Source: CALVGQ01 sp031551965 (lineage in GTDB: Bacteria; Bacillota_I; Bacilli_A; Erysipelotrichales; Erysipelotrichaceae). Taken from it: a stretch of DNA of 64,000 nt. Below are positions 25,405 to 33,694 of this stretch, piece by piece. A model generated the notes under the pieces. It made no database searches. It worked only from the letters and a program-made list of their open reading frames with translations, and was not told the DNA's origin. The DNA lies in contig JAVBMW010000009.1 of the NCBI GenBank assembly GCA_031551965.1, positions 124,001 to 188,000 of the forward strand. Direction: 5' to 3'. The position numbers were made by a program, and so were the translations under genes. Position 1 is the first letter of the stretch, and each line of letters opens with the position of its first letter.

Positions 25405-27852
25405 TCATAAGTATTTTCCAGTAACTGAATTTGAATCATTTTTTATTTGAGAAGGAGTTCCTTGTGCAATAATCTTTCCACCATAGATGCCCCCTTCTGG
25501 TCCTAGATCAATGATATAATCCGATGCTGAGACAAGTTGTAGATTATGTTCAACTACAATTACACTACTTCCCGTATCGACAAGCCTCTTTAGTAGTTTC
25601 AAGAAATTATCGACATCTATTGGATGAAGTCCAGTTGTAGGTTCATCAATTAAGTACAATACATTTTTAGTTTCGTTTGTGAGCAATTCTTTACCAAGCT
25701 TTAAGCGTTGACATTCTCCTCCTGATAGAGTCGTTAATGTCTGACCTAAATTTAAATACCCTAAACCGACTTCTTTCAATAATGACAATATTTTATTTAT
25801 TTTTTTATTCTCTTTGAAAAATTCAAATGCTTGATCAACATCCAGTTGTAATACTTCATGAATATTTAAATCATTGTAAGTAATCTTAAGTACTTCTTCA
25901 CTGAATTGCTTACCACCACATACAGGACACACGACTTCAATTTCATCAAAAAAACTCATATTGGTCGTTACATAACCAAGCCCACCACAGTTCTCGCATC
26001 TTCCACCAGCTACATTAAATGAAAACATTTTTGCGGGTAATCCTGATTCTTTTTCAAATAATTTTCTAATTTCATCATAAACCCCAGAATATGTCGCTAC
26101 ATTGGATCGGCTCATTCTCATTGCAGGAGCTTGTTCTACTTCAATGATTTTATCAAAGAACTCCGTATTTTCAATTTGATATTTTTCTTTTACTTTATCG
26201 TCATTGCATTGTGCTAAAATATCAAAAATCAATGTCGATTTACCAGATCCAGATACTCCTGTAATACAGACTAAACATCCAGTTGGTATTGTTACATTTT
26301 GGTGGTTTAGATTATGTTTATGTGCATCTAAAATTTTAATAAAATCTTTTGGAGTTCTTGGTTGCAAATTAATTGATTGACTTTGATTTTCTTTTAAGTA
26401 TTGACCTGTTAAAGAATTGGGTTGTTCCATTAACTGTTCAAGTGTTCCAACACCTACGATCTCACCACCATTTTTACCGGCATAGGGTCCAATATCAAGG
26501 ATATGATCTGCTTCTTTCATCACATCCGGATCATGTTCGATTACTAAAACCGTATTCCCAAGATCACGAAGTTCTTTCATAATTTTTATAATACCAGCCG
26601 TATCTTTTGAGTGAAGGCCTGTAGTTGGTTCATCTAAGATATAGATCATGCCAGTTAATCCACAATCGAGCGTAGCAGACAATTTAATTCGTTGACTCTC
26701 TCCGCCTGATAAAGTCATAGTTTGACGATCAAGTGACAAATAACCCAATCCTACATTGCAAATGCGTCGTATCTTGGTTTTCATATCATTCAAAAAGATT
26801 TCTACAAGAGTTTTCTCTACATCAGTGAGTTCTTTTTCCAATTCGAAGATATATTCATAAATTTCATCAAGTGACATCATGAACAATTCATATAATGTTT
26901 TACCATGAACTGTTGCTTCACGACTTCTTTTATTCAATCTTTGTCCTTGACAATCATAGCATTTTTCTTCAATGAAATAATGGTCATGTCGTTTGTCTGT
27001 ACCCCCTTTATCAATTTGGCGGCGCATTAATGTTGTGATCGCTCCTTCAAATTTTCCTTGATTTCCTGACTTCGGAGGTTTCAAATCGGGAAATAGTTGT
27101 TTGACCTCCTCTGATTCTGTACCATAAAAAAGAATGGCTCTTTCTTTTTCATTTAAATCTTTTCCCAATTTATGTTCATCATAGTGTAAACCATAATATT
27201 TGAAACTCTTTCTTAAGATACCGGTTTGATACTCTAGCCATGCATGATCCCAATATAAAATCGCTCCTTCATCCAAAGTTCGGTTTGGATCAAATAGTTC
27301 TTCCATATTAATCGTTTTGATAACTCCTAATCCTTGACAAGTCGGACATCCCCCTGCTTGTGTATTATAAGAAAAATGAGATCGAGTTAACTTTGGCATT
27401 TTAAAACCACATTCACTACAAAACATAGAAACTACAAATTCACTTGGTGATGTTTTTTCAAATACTTCTTTACATTTACTAGCTTGGATCAACTTTCCAC
27501 AATGAACACAAGTAGTTGTATGTAGTTTTTCAAATACCATTCTTAAATCGGTATAAATATCAGTGACCGTTCCTACTGTTGAACGTGGATTTCGATTTGC
27601 CCCACCTTGCGTGATCATAATTGCAGGGGATCCATTTTTTAAAGATAGGATATCTGGTTTCTGAAGTCCCTGCATTCCCATTGCCTCTAAATATTGTCTT
27701 TGACACTCCTGAAACAATACATCTTTTGCCAAAGTAGTTTTCCCTGATCCTGAAACCCCTGTTAAAACAACTAGTTTATTTTTTGGTATTTGAACGTCAA
27801 TGTTTTTTAAATTTCCATGATTAATTTTTAAAATTTCAATTTGCTGATCCAT
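25405..27852 (-). CDS. Short UvrA-like ABC ATPase (UvrA2 type)
   Basis: 815 residues, against about 940 for canonical UvrA. Two ABC modules: Walker A GVSGSGKTT near 31 and GVSGSGKST near 530, signatures LSGGESQR near 380 and LSGGECQR near 710, Walker B YILDEPTTGLH and YLIDEPTTGLH. Zinc-type Cys pairs are seen (CVHC, CSEC, CPTC, CENC, CPVC). The missing length lies in the N-terminal half, where UvrA carries the UvrB-binding and damage-insertion domains. UvrA2-type proteins are linked to tolerance of DNA-binding drugs rather than standard excision repair. It lies 3 bases after a histidine kinase gene. Confidence 0.9.
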   Translation of the reverse strand: MDQQIEILKINHGNLKNIDVQIPKNKLVVLTGVSGSGKTTLAKDVLFQECQRQYLEAMGMQGLQKPDILSLKNGSPAIMITQGGANRNPRSTVGTVTDIYTDLRMVFEKLHTTTCVHCGKLIQASKCKEVFEKTSPSEFVVSMFCSECGFKMPKLTRSHFSYNTQAGGCPTCQGLGVIKTINMEELFDPNRTLDEGAILYWDHAWLEYQTGILRKSFKYYGLHYDEHKLGKDLNEKERAILFYGTESEEVKQLFPDLKPPKSGNQGKFEGAITTLMRRQIDKGGTDKRHDHYFIEEKCYDCQGQRLNKRSREATVHGKTLYELFMMSLDEIYEYIFELEKELTDVEKTLVEIFLNDMKTKIRRICNVGLGYLSLDRQTMTLSGGESQRIKLSATLDCGLTGMIYILDEPTTGLHSKDTAGIIKIMKELRDLGNTVLVIEHDPDVMKEADHILDIGPYAGKNGGEIVGVGTLEQLMEQPNSLTGQYLKENQSQSINLQPRTPKDFIKILDAHKHNLNHQNVTIPTGCLVCITGVSGSGKSTLIFDILAQCNDDKVKEKYQIENTEFFDKIIEVEQAPAMRMSRSNVATYSGVYDEIRKLFEKESGLPAKMFSFNVAGGRCENCGGLGYVTTNMSFFDEIEVVCPVCGGKQFSEEVLKITYNDLNIHEVLQLDVDQAFEFFKENKKINKILSLLKEVGLGYLNLGQTLTTLSGGECQRLKLGKELLTNETKNVLYLIDEPTTGLHPIDVDNFLKLLKRLVDTGSSVIVVEHNLQLVSASDYIIDLGPEGGIYGGKIIAQGTPSQIKNDSNSVTGKYL

Positions 27853-27854
27853 AT

Positions 27855-29075
27855 TTAATTTTTGGGTACAGTAATAATAAACTGTGTTCCTATTCCTTTC
27901 TCACTTACTACTTTAATATCACCATTGAAAGCTAATACAATTGATTTTACGATCGATAATCCCAGTCCATTTCCACCACTTTGACGTGATCGATGAGTAT
28001 CTACACGATAAAATCTTTCAAACAGATGTTGAAGTTCATCCTCTGCAATTCCAATTCCATTGTCTTTAATTATTATTTTTACATCATTTAAGTGATCAAT
28101 AAGTTCAATTTCAACTTGAGTCGCTTCTGAATGAATGCAACAATTTTTTAATAAATTGATTATCATTTGATGAGCACGATGATGATCCAATAGAATTTTA
28201 TCAGTTAAATTTGACGTTAATGATATTTCCAAATTTGGTTTGTATGTATTTTTGATTTCATTGATTGCCTCAGTGGCAATTTCATTTAAATCTATTTCTT
28301 CTTTTTGTAGAAGCAATTGATTCGATTGTAGTCTTGATAACTGCAACAAATCCTGTACTATAAATTCTAATCTTTTTGATTCTTTCTCAATTTGCAGTAA
28401 AAAATCATTACGAGCTTCTTCATCATTAAAATCTGGTCGGTTCAGTATTTCAACCATTCCTTTGATTGCCGCAATGGGTGTTTTGAGTTCATGAGAAGCA
28501 TCTTCAATAAACCGCTTTTGAAGTCTTTCTTTTTCAGTGGCTGCACTAATATCCTGAAATATTGCTAAACAACCTTCATAGCGATTTTGTTCAAATATAG
28601 GTACACAAATACATTGATAATCGATCCCCTGTATTTGTTTAGTCAAAGTAATTGCTTTTTCAGTTAAATAACATTCTTTTAAAAACAAGCGAAGTTCTTT
28701 TTCAATATATTCATCTCGATAATCAATCATCTCTTTTTGACTATGTGTAAGAAAACGCTCAAAATGTTCATTATATAATACCAATTTTCCATTTTGATCC
28801 ATTAAAGTTAAAGGATTTGGAATATTGGAAAAAATCATATTGATTTGTGTTTCCAATCGATGCATATCTTTTTTACTGCCGTCTAATTTATGTTGATAAG
28901 TAATTTTCTGATTTTGAATATCACTTGAATAATGTCTGTTCAAATTATACAACTTGTACACAACATAAAAAGCTAAACCACAAAAAGAATAAATTGATAA
29001 ATTTGGAAAACTGATCAAAATAATTCCTAAACTTACTATTACGATCGCAATTTGAATCCAATCACTTTTCTTCAT
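27855..29075 (-). CDS. Membrane histidine kinase, PhoR-like
   Basis: 406 residues. Two closely spaced membrane segments (about 8-26 and 28-42) with almost no external loop, then a coiled stretch, a PAS-like domain (about 65-180, with MIFSNIPNPLTLMDQNGKLVLYN), the phospho-acceptor helix ASHELKTPIAAIKGM near 195 and an ATPase domain with DNGIGIAEDELQHLFERFYR and GGNGLGLSIVKSI. The lack of an external sensor suggests it reads the membrane or a partner protein. It overlaps the upstream regulator gene by 14 bases and lies 3 bases from the UvrA-like gene. Confidence 0.93.
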   Translation of the reverse strand: MKKSDWIQIAIVIVSLGIILISFPNLSIYSFCGLAFYVVYKLYNLNRHYSSDIQNQKITYQHKLDGSKKDMHRLETQINMIFSNIPNPLTLMDQNGKLVLYNEHFERFLTHSQKEMIDYRDEYIEKELRLFLKECYLTEKAITLTKQIQGIDYQCICVPIFEQNRYEGCLAIFQDISAATEKERLQKRFIEDASHELKTPIAAIKGMVEILNRPDFNDEEARNDFLLQIEKESKRLEFIVQDLLQLSRLQSNQLLLQKEEIDLNEIATEAINEIKNTYKPNLEISLTSNLTDKILLDHHRAHQMIINLLKNCCIHSEATQVEIELIDHLNDVKIIIKDNGIGIAEDELQHLFERFYRVDTHRSRQSGGNGLGLSIVKSIVLAFNGDIKVVSEKGIGTQFIITVPKN

Positions 29076-29739
29076 GGATCGACTCCAAGCGATAACCTAC
29101 ACCACGCATTGATTTTATTGAAACATTGCTTGAAGATAGTTTACTTCTTAGTTTAAAAATATGGACATCGACAATTCTTGTATCTCCATCATAATCAAAA
29201 TTCCAAATCTCATTTAGTATCTGATCACGAGTCAAAACTAAATGTCGATTTGTAATAAGGTATTTTAATAGTTCAAATTCTTTTTTTGTCAGCTCAATTT
29301 CACTGTTTTCCACAAATACTTTACGCAAATTAAAATCAACTTCTAAATTACCCACAATCATTTTTTTCTCAGTTTCAACATTACGTCGTTTTGTATGGGC
29401 AAGAATTCGAGCAACGAGTTGACGAGGTGAAAATGGTTTGGTTACATAATCATCAACACCTGCTTCAAAAGCCTCTAAAATATCATGTTCATCATCTTTT
29501 GCAGTAAGCATGATTATAATACTATCTATTTTATTCTTACGAAATTCTTTAACTAATTCTAAACCACTTTTATATGGTATCATCCAATCTAAAATCATTA
29601 AATCATATTTCTCTGTAGTACCTTTTTGAAATCCTTCTAATCCATCAATGCATTCATCCACTTGAAATCCAGCTTGTTTAAGATCATAATGAATTAATTT
29701 ACGGATGCTTTCTTCATCCTCGACAAGTAAAATACGCAT
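29062..29739 (-). CDS. OmpR/PhoB-family response regulator
   Basis: 225 residues. The receiver domain has the acidic pair DEE near 8-10, the phospho-acceptor Asp in LMILDWMIP near 51, conserved T in MLTAKDD near 80 and K in VTKPFSP near 101. The winged-helix output domain begins near 125 (VGNLEVDFNLRKVFV) and contains LTKKEFELLKYL and RIVDVHIFKLRSKL. It is coupled to the kinase gene by overlap and starts 3 bases after the phoH-family gene, so it may be read from the phoH promoter as well. Confidence 0.95.
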   Translation of the reverse strand: MRILLVEDEESIRKLIHYDLKQAGFQVDECIDGLEGFQKGTTEKYDLMILDWMIPYKSGLELVKEFRKNKIDSIIIMLTAKDDEHDILEAFEAGVDDYVTKPFSPRQLVARILAHTKRRNVETEKKMIVGNLEVDFNLRKVFVENSEIELTKKEFELLKYLITNRHLVLTRDQILNEIWNFDYDGDTRIVDVHIFKLRSKLSSSNVSIKSMRGVGYRLESIHEEK

Positions 29740-29741
29740 AA

Positions 29742-30698
29742 CTAAACTCCTTTTCTGGCATAACTTTCAATAATTTTCTGAACTAGTGGATGTCTTACTA
29801 CATCATCACTAGTAAGTTCTATAATGCCGATTTCTTTGATGTTTTTTAATATTTCTCTAACACTAACTAAACCACTTGCATTTCCTTTTTGAAGATCGAT
29901 TTGTGTTATATCACCTGTAATCACCATTTTTGAATTAAACCCAAGTCGTGTCAAAAACATCTTCATTTGCGAAGAAGTTGTATTTTGAGCTTCATCTAAA
30001 ATAATGAATGAATCTTCTAATGTTCTTCCACGCATATAAGCAAGTGGTGCAATTTCAATAATTCCTTTTTCAATATATTTTTCAGTTGTTTCAGTCCCTA
30101 ACATATCATGTAGTGCATCATATAAAGGTCGAAGATATGGATCTACTTTTTCTTTTAAATCACCTGGTAAAAATCCTAAGCTCTCCCCAGCTTCAACGGC
30201 AGGTCGGGTTAGTACGATTTTCTTTACTTTTCCTTCTTTTAGTTGGCTAACTGCATAAACTACAGCTAAATATGTTTTCCCTGTTCCTGCAGGTCCAATC
30301 GCAAAAACAATATCTTTTTGCTGCAAAAGATCGACAAAATGAAATTGACCTAATGTTTTTGAACTTATTACTTTACCGTTAAATGTTTTACCGACTACCT
30401 TTGCCAACAATTTATCAAAATCTACTTCAAGTCCTTTGTTGATCTGACGTTGAGCATAAATCACATCACGTGTTGAAATCTTCATGTTTTTTTTAACTGC
30501 ACCATATAAAGAGTAAACAACTTTTTTAAATTCTTCAGTTTTTTCTAAAGTCGAATTTACTAAATGAAATTCATTATCTCGAAAACTGATTTCAATTTGA
30601 TAAATTTCTTCAAGCATTTTTAAGTTACGATCATGAAATCCTAATAATTCCTGTGCTTGCCAATCAGTAATATTTTCTAATTTTATTCTATCTTGCAA
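29742..30698 (-). CDS. phoH: PhoH-family ATPase
   Basis: 318 residues. A KH-like N-terminal part (about 1-110) precedes the P-loop ATPase: Walker A FAIGPAGTGKTYLAV near 133 and Walker B FIILDEAQNTT near 230, with TRLGFNSKMVITGD following. PhoH proteins are RNA/ribosome-associated ATPases that often sit between yqfD and ybeY. Here yqfD is upstream as usual, but ybeY is 13 kb away on the other side of a block of accessory genes. Confidence 0.95.
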   Translation of the reverse strand: MQDRIKLENITDWQAQELLGFHDRNLKMLEEIYQIEISFRDNEFHLVNSTLEKTEEFKKVVYSLYGAVKKNMKISTRDVIYAQRQINKGLEVDFDKLLAKVVGKTFNGKVISSKTLGQFHFVDLLQQKDIVFAIGPAGTGKTYLAVVYAVSQLKEGKVKKIVLTRPAVEAGESLGFLPGDLKEKVDPYLRPLYDALHDMLGTETTEKYIEKGIIEIAPLAYMRGRTLEDSFIILDEAQNTTSSQMKMFLTRLGFNSKMVITGDITQIDLQKGNASGLVSVREILKNIKEIGIIELTSDDVVRHPLVQKIIESYARKGV

Positions 30699-30795
30699 TG
30701 ATAATTCCTCCGCAAATTTCTCTAAGATAATTTTAACATAGTCGTAAACTAAAAACTATCCTCGATTCTTAGTTTGACGCAATCTTATAAAATCA

Positions 30796-31749
30796 TTACG
30801 GTTGAGCAATATTTTCTAAACAAGAATAAAAAACCCGCATTACAACTTCATTTTCAACTCTTTCAAAGGTAAGGATATTTTCACTTATTATTTTTTCATC
30901 CTCACTAATTTCTGATCCAATTTGTTTACGACAATCCATTAATAATCGCACAAAATGCAAAGGCTCTAAAAATTGAGTATTGCTGCTTATTGTCATTTTG
31001 CTTTCTATTGTAGTCCAGGTAGTTGCATATACTTTACCTTCTACATAAACCGAGTGTGGTTGTCCTCTTGAGTCGATCAAGACATTATCGATAAGTAGTT
31101 CCCCTGCATGTACGATTTGGTTCAGCTTAACCTTTTTTTCGCCATGAGTAATATCAAAACGAGTAATCATGCCATCTTTCGTGGCATAGAGGGGATTACT
31201 TGAAAACTCCTTCGTTTCACCATATCTTTTATCATTGAATGATATATGAATTATACTTCCATTATGTGTAACTTCTAACCATGCAACATCAATTTCAAAT
31301 TCTTTTTTTAATAATTCTTTCAACTCATTTTTAAAGTCTTTCTGAAACGTAAAAAAAGGTGTTTTATATCCTTTTAGTGTTAGAAATTCTTCCATTTTAG
31401 TTGTCAAAACAGGATTCGTAGATTGAAATTCGATCCGCAAAACTGTATGAGATAATACGAGATACAATCCAATACACCAAATCAGTAAAAAACTTCGCAT
31501 TGGATTTTTAAGTTGTCTAAAAACAAATCCAAATACACCTACAGTTTTCTTTAATTCAGCATGATCAAAAGTGTGTTTTACCTTATTTCTTTGCCAGATG
31601 GGCGCAAAAAAAGTAATTCCTTTTGAATTTGTCTCACATTGATAAATATCAAGCTTGTTTCGATGACATTGCATTAAAAAAAACTGTAATGGTAATTCAA
31701 CAAAGTAAAAGTCCATGCCAAATAAAAACTGCATTTTATTTTTCTTCAT
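30796..31749 (-). CDS. yqfD: Sporulation protein YqfD
   Basis: 317 residues from ATG 31749, overlapping the end of yqfC by 14 bases; a longer in-frame start lies inside yqfC and is unlikely. YqfD is a sigma-E-dependent membrane protein needed for sporulation; its mechanism is unknown. The single membrane helix near 105-122 follows a cytoplasmic domain, and an outer domain contains the typical WLEVTHNGSIIHISF and HAGELLIDNVLIDSRGQPHSVYVEGKVYATTW blocks. Shorter than B. subtilis YqfD (398) in both tails. Confidence 0.88.
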   Translation of the reverse strand: MKKNKMQFLFGMDFYFVELPLQFFLMQCHRNKLDIYQCETNSKGITFFAPIWQRNKVKHTFDHAELKKTVGVFGFVFRQLKNPMRSFLLIWCIGLYLVLSHTVLRIEFQSTNPVLTTKMEEFLTLKGYKTPFFTFQKDFKNELKELLKKEFEIDVAWLEVTHNGSIIHISFNDKRYGETKEFSSNPLYATKDGMITRFDITHGEKKVKLNQIVHAGELLIDNVLIDSRGQPHSVYVEGKVYATTWTTIESKMTISSNTQFLEPLHFVRLLMDCRKQIGSEISEDEKIISENILTFERVENEVVMRVFYSCLENIAQP

Positions 31750-31933
31750 AGACCACCTGTTGAATATTGCCATCGATCCATACTTCTTCACTAGTAAACA
31801 TAACAACTTTTAAATGATCACCAATGATCGACATTTTCTTTTTCTTTAAATTGAATACCATTAAATGATTCGAAACATGAGCTAAGGAGTCGAATTGTTC
31901 AACACATGCTCTTTTATCAGTTACAACTATCAT
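31736..31933 (-). CDS. yqfC: Sporulation protein YqfC (YabP/YqfC family)
   Basis: 65 residues from ATG 31933, chosen because AAGGAGTG lies at the right distance upstream. The YabP/YqfC fold pattern is seen: EQFDSLAHVSNHLMVF, then SIIGDHLKVVMFTSEEVWIDGNIQQVVY, the G-x-x-L block being the family hallmark. It is slightly shorter than Bacillus YqfC. It heads the yqfC-yqfD-phoH order that is conserved in spore formers. Confidence 0.85.
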   Translation of the reverse strand: MIVVTDKRACVEQFDSLAHVSNHLMVFNLKKKKMSIIGDHLKVVMFTSEEVWIDGNIQQVVYEEK

Positions 31934-32065
31934 TATCATCACTCCTTATATACTAAGGATATGAAACAAATTCACTAAAAATGAGTATAAAATAGAGGTA
32001 GCTTTTATTTTTGTAAAACAAGTTTTAAATGTTGTATAATCATAAAGAAACTTAAGGAGATCTAT

Positions 32066-32716
32066 ATGTCACAGAAAAAAGTGCTTGAAATGATTTATAT
32101 ACTTTCTAATTTCTGTATATTTCTTTTGATATTGATAAATGCTTTTGTATTGAATTATTCAAACATTAAAGTTTTAATACTTGGTTTAGGTTGTCTGTTT
32201 TTGTACTTGATCAATCTTTTTCATTCAAAAAAAACACAAGATAGAAAATATGTACATTTAGCAATGGTGCAATTATTTTTTCTTTATATTATTTTGTTAT
32301 GTAACTTAACCTTATTTGATAGAGCTTTTGGAAGATCAGGTCTTAATCTTGATAACTGGAACTTGCAATATGCAAAAAATCATCTTAATTTAGTACCATT
32401 TAAAACTATATTTAATTATATGAGTTACAGTCAGTCTATTGAGATGATCAAAATCAATATTTTGGGTAATCTATTTGCTTTTACGCCATTCGCCTTTTTT
32501 CTGCCACTAATATTCTATAAACAAAATAATTTCAAAATTTTTTTAGCGACAATGATTTTGATCGTATTGACGATTGAAACACTACAGCTGATATTTCAAA
32601 CAGGTTCATGGGATATTGATGATCTGATTTTGAATGTTTTAGGTGCATGCATAATGTTTTCAGTGTTAAAAATAAGTAAAATTAATGATTTGATAAACAA
32701 ATTATTATTGAAATAG
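32066..32716 (+). CDS. VanZ-like membrane protein
   Basis: 216 residues, ATG after AAGGAGAT. Five or so membrane segments. The VanZ-family core is recognisable in the second half: NLVPFKTIFNY, then MIKINILGNLFAFTPFAFFLP and ETLQLIFQTGSWDIDDLILNVLGA. VanZ proteins give low-level teicoplanin tolerance, but most family members have no known function. It is the only plus-strand gene between yqfC and rpsU and converges on rpsU. Confidence 0.85.
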   Translation: MSQKKVLEMIYILSNFCIFLLILINAFVLNYSNIKVLILGLGCLFLYLINLFHSKKTQDRKYVHLAMVQLFFLYIILLCNLTLFDRAFGRSGLNLDNWNLQYAKNHLNLVPFKTIFNYMSYSQSIEMIKINILGNLFAFTPFAFFLPLIFYKQNNFKIFLATMILIVLTIETLQLIFQTGSWDIDDLILNVLGACIMFSVLKISKINDLINKLLLK

Positions 32717-32743
32717 TCAAAAAAAAGAAGCGATCAGCTTCTT
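32717..32743 (-). terminator. rpsU terminator (also faces vanZ-like gene)
   Basis: AAGAAGC (32725-32731) pairs with GCTTCTT (32737-32743) around GATCA; T-run on the minus strand. It overlaps the rpsU stop codon. Confidence 0.85.
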
Positions 32744-32921
32744 ATTTAGTACGACGTGCTTTTCTTGCAGCTTCTGATTTTAATTTACGAGCAATTCCAG
32801 GTTTAACATAGAATTCTCTTTTACGAGCTTCGGCAAGGGTTCCGTTACGAGATACTTGACGTTTGAATCTACGTAAAGCTTCATCTAACGCTTCATTCTC
32901 TTTTACTACTACTTTTGGCAT
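32742..32921 (-). CDS. rpsU: Ribosomal protein S21
   Basis: 59 residues read directly from the sequence. It starts MPKVVVKENEALDEALRRFKR and ends KSEAARKARRTK, a textbook S21. Very basic, helical protein of the 30S platform that aids initiation. The start codon is preceded by GGGGAGGG. It has its own terminator downstream. In Bacillus, rpsU also stands just upstream of the yqfC region; here a VanZ-like gene lies between. Confidence 0.97.
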   Translation of the reverse strand: MPKVVVKENEALDEALRRFKRQVSRNGTLAEARKREFYVKPGIARKLKSEAARKARRTK

Positions 32922-33020
32922 TTCTAACCCTCCCCTCTGTTACAAGCATTTATATTATATCGAAACTAATTGACATTTGCAATGTAAAAATCACATTTTT
33001 TTGCCATATTTAGGCTTTTT

Positions 33021-33683
33021 TTAATAACTTCCTTCAGTTTTTTGTCCTGACAACAAAGCAACACCACTTGAAGTTCCAATACGATCAGCTCCTGCTTCGA
33101 CCATTTGAAGTAGATCATCATAGGTTTTTACCCCACCTGCTGCTTTGACTTTGCAGTGATCTTTTACTGTTTCTTTCATTAATTTAACATCCGCAACGGT
33201 AGCCCCAGAAGTAGAAAAACCAGTTGAAGTCTTCACAAAATCAACTCCTGCATCAACACAAGCTAAACATGCTCGTACTTTTTCTTCATCTGTCAACAAA
33301 CATGTTTCAATAATTACTTTTAGGCAATGAGTACCACATGCCTGTTTTACTTCTTTAAGTTCATTCACAATGTATTCCATTTGGTTATCTTTCAACATAC
33401 CGATGTTAATGACCATATCTACTTCATCAGCTCCACATTTTATCGCATCAGCAGCTTCAAAAGCTTTTGAAGCAGTGGTCATTGCTCCTAAAGGAAATCC
33501 AATGACAGTACAAACTTCTACAGGTAATCCAGATAATTGTTGTTTACAATAGCTGATCCAACTTGGATTAACACATACAGTTTTAAACTGCATTTCTTTT
33601 GCCTCAAGGCATAATTGTTGAAGTTGAACTTTGGTTGCGTTTTGTTTAAGTAGTGTGTGATCGATCATTTGATTTAGCTTCAT
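33021..33683 (-). CDS. deoC: Deoxyribose-phosphate aldolase
   Basis: 220 residues. Splits 2-deoxyribose-5-phosphate into glyceraldehyde-3-phosphate and acetaldehyde in deoxynucleoside breakdown. The Schiff-base lysine lies in VDFVKTSTGFSTSGAT near 150, the second active-site lysine in VKAAGGVKTYDDL near 180, and CTVIGFPLGA and EVDMVINIG are the other conserved blocks. It follows murE with an 11-base gap, so it may share that transcript; no other deo gene is nearby. Confidence 0.96.
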   Translation of the reverse strand: MKLNQMIDHTLLKQNATKVQLQQLCLEAKEMQFKTVCVNPSWISYCKQQLSGLPVEVCTVIGFPLGAMTTASKAFEAADAIKCGADEVDMVINIGMLKDNQMEYIVNELKEVKQACGTHCLKVIIETCLLTDEEKVRACLACVDAGVDFVKTSTGFSTSGATVADVKLMKETVKDHCKVKAAGGVKTYDDLLQMVEAGADRIGTSSGVALLSGQKTEGSY

Positions 33684-33694
33684 ATTTCATTCTC

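Noticed and set aside
33003..33025. GCC/GGC hairpin followed by T residues near the end of deoC
   Set aside because: The T-run is on the plus strand, where no gene precedes it; the stem is only 3 bp and on the minus strand it has no T-tract.
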